Positions 62,129 through 64,000 of a stretch of DNA of 64,000 bases are shown here, piece by piece. Source of the stretch: Amylostereum areolatum (Eukaryota; Basidiomycota; Agaricomycetes; Russulales; Stereaceae); NCBI GenBank assembly GCA_012932865.1, contig SAXG01000022.1, forward strand, positions 62,001 to 126,000. Reading direction: 5' to 3'. The notes under the pieces were generated by a model. That model was not told the origin of the DNA. It worked only from the letters and a program-made list of their open reading frames with translations, and did not search any database. Made by a program: the position numbers and the translations under genes. Position 1 is the first letter of the stretch. The number at the start of each line of letters is the position of its first letter.

Positions 62129-64000
62129 ACAGACAATGAACTTTTCAAATCAATCTCCTGTGCAGGAAACAGGAGATGACGTAAATAGAACAGTGTATAT
62201 AAGGTCATACCAAGACGGAGCAACGCACGCTCCATCAATTCATATACCTGTTATGTTTCATGGAAAGTTCCGTAAAGCCGCAGCAAAAGCGCTATTGGAT
62301 AGCGGAGCAAGCAGCACTCTGATCCATCCAGATTTCGTACGAAAACACAAGATGAATCTGATCCAGCTTAAGAAACCGATACCGATATACAACGTCGACG
62401 GATCTCGAAACACTCTGGGAGAGATCAAACAGAAGGTATACCTTCCGATGACGATGGAAGGAATCAACGGAGAAATTCACCGCGAAAGCCTAGGACTATT
62501 CGTCACAGCCCTAGGAGGAGACGAAGTAATCTTAGGAACCCCTTGGCTTAAAAAACACAACCCTAACATCGATTGGAGAAAGAGACAGATTACACTACAG
62601 ACATGTCCAGGTACGTGCTCCACTACGAGTAAAACAATGACCGTCCAAGGAAAGGACGAACCCTTTCTACCATCATTCGAAGAACAGAAGGCAAACCATC
62701 ACGCAATGATAGAGGAACAAGAAGATTCCGAAATCGATTCCGATCTCATCGAGATCAAGACGATCAGAACGTTCTATGGGAAAACTAACATAGAAGCAAT
62801 ACCAGTTGCAGAAGAAACGAACGAAACCAGTACCTGGATAACCGCGAGAGCAACTAAAGCACAAGAACTCGCAGAAAGGGCAGCCATGGGAGAGAAGAAG
62901 AAGACACTCGATGAGATGATTCCACCCAGCTACAAACAGTATCAAAAGGTATTTGAAAAGAAAGCGTCGGAACGCTTCCCAATCAGTAGACCTTGGGATC
63001 ATGCGATAGACCTGACCGAAGGATGGAAACCTCGAAATTGCAAATTGTATCCGATGACGGTGCCAGAACGAAAGGAATTAGACACGTTTGTAGATGAACA
63101 TCTACGAAAAGGATACATCCGAGAATCAAAATCAGAGATATCGTCGCCCTTCTTTTTCATCAAGAAGAAAGATGGATCTCTTCGACCAGTACAGGACTAT
63201 CGTTATCTCAACTCCATCACGGTAAAAAACGAATACCCGATCCCACTCATCTCAGATCTCATCGACAAACTCAAAGATGCTAAGATCTTCTCAAAGCTCG
63301 ATCTCCGATGGGGATACAACAATGTTCGAATCAAAGAAGGAGATCAATGGAAAGCTGCGTTCAAAACGAACAGAGGCCTGTTCGAACCAATGGTGATGTT
63401 CTTCGGACTAACCAACTCGCCCGCAACGTTCCAAGCAATGATGAACGCACTATTCAAGGGATTAATAGACACGGGAAAGGTAGTGGTATACATGGACGAT
63501 ATATTGATATTCACAGAAACACTCGACGAACATAGAAGACTGATGAGAGAAGCCCTTCAGATTCTGGAACGGAACGATCTGTTCCTGAAACCAGAAAAGT
63601 GCTTCTTCGAACAATCATCAATCGAGTACCTAGGAGTGATAATCACGCATAACAAGGTACAGATGGACCCGATCAAGGTTCAAGGACTATCGGAATGGCC
63701 TACACCGAGGAAAGTAAAAGAAGTCCAATCGTTCCTCGGATTTGGAAACTTCTATCGACGTTTCATCAAAGATTATTCTAAGATCGCAAGACCACTATTC
63801 CAACTCACGAAGAAGGACCATGACTGGAACTGGACGACCGAGTGTGAAAACACCTTCAACAGACTGAAACACGAGTTCACGTCGTCCCCAGTCTTAATTA
63901 TGCCTGACGAGAACAAACCGTTTCGTATAGAAAGCGATGCCTCAGACTTCGCGTACGGAGCTATCCTATCACAACCGGATGAAACCGAAAGATGGCATCC
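62095..64000 (+). CDS. pol: Gypsy-E Pol (protease, RT, RNase H start), partial
   Basis: Open in the -1 frame from the slip site to the last base; the first internal ATG is at 62136. Retropepsin AAAKALLDSGASSTLIHPDF, GDEVILGTPWLKKHNPNIDW; pre-[104 protein letters not shown] (YMDD active site), [20 protein letters not shown]; RNase H first aspartate FRIESDASDFAYGAILSQPD. No lesion seen. RNase H is cut by the window edge. Acts in cytoplasmic particles to copy the element RNA into DNA. Confidence 0.9.

Larger units (their letters stand above)
59416..64000 (+). mobile_element. Gypsy-E, young Ty3/gypsy element, runs off the window
   Basis: 5' LTR, tRNA-type primer site, gag, -1 frameshift signal, and a pol frame open to the window end through protease, RT and into RNase H. 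It has almost no stops and keeps its CG dinucleotides, so it is the most recent arrival here. Integrase and the 3' LTR lie beyond 64000. Confidence 0.87.

Overview
The window looks like a transposon graveyard from a basidiomycete fungus, most likely an agaricomycete. The evidence is a Plavaka-type DNA transposon with many 43-65 bp GT-AG introns, chromodomain Ty3/gypsy elements, copia elements primed by an internal piece of initiator tRNA, and no bacterial-style operons. No convincing host housekeeping gene is visible. Family names used here (Copia-1, Copia-2, Gypsy-A to Gypsy-E) are mine.

Layout. 1-10078: pieces of Copia-2 and Gypsy-D, a two-LTR Copia-1 (1120-5884, minus), a Copia-1 solo LTR inside Gypsy-D integrase, two copies of a 209-bp LTR-like element carrying a tRNA-like gene (4361-4569, 7708-7916), and a 2.2-kb unit with 127-bp inverted ends. 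10294-21618: head-on chimeras of Gypsy-B and Gypsy-A. 21619-23934: no recognisable gene. 23935-34741: Gypsy-A, Gypsy-C and Gypsy-B pieces with inverted Gypsy-C LTRs at the junctions, and a GC-rich noncoding repeat. 34918-35572: hAT-like nonautonomous element. 35573-41322: the most complete Gypsy-B (minus). 41323-44143: second copy of the GC-rich repeat, with four long hairpins. 45742-46245: a clean 504-bp TIR element with 8-bp target duplication. 46661-48636 and 56086-56206: Gypsy-A end whose LTR is split by a 7.4-kb Plavaka transposon (48637-56085). 56207-59181: a dead repeat-associated gene with a Copia-2 solo LTR in it, then a Gypsy-B LTR nested in a Gypsy-B LTR. 59416-64000: the young 5' part of Gypsy-E, open to the window edge.

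How parts work together. Gypsy-A, -B and -C each carry a 10-nt primer-binding site two bases after the LTR, complementary to LTR sequence 33-34 bp downstream of a TATA box. This is the arrangement expected for Tf1/sushi-type self-priming. Gypsy-A, -B and -E place pol in the -1 frame of gag at GGGTTTT or GGATTTT directly before the gag stop; in Gypsy-E a stem-loop follows after six bases. The Plavaka element carries a near-intact transposase gene and a divergent nine-exon companion gene resembling the DUF6698 type. Old copies are marked by CG to TG/CA transitions, deletions and solo LTRs; Gypsy-E looks youngest.

Limits: everything is read by eye. Family names for Plavaka, DUF6698 and the dead basidiomycete gene come from memory of the families, not from a search.
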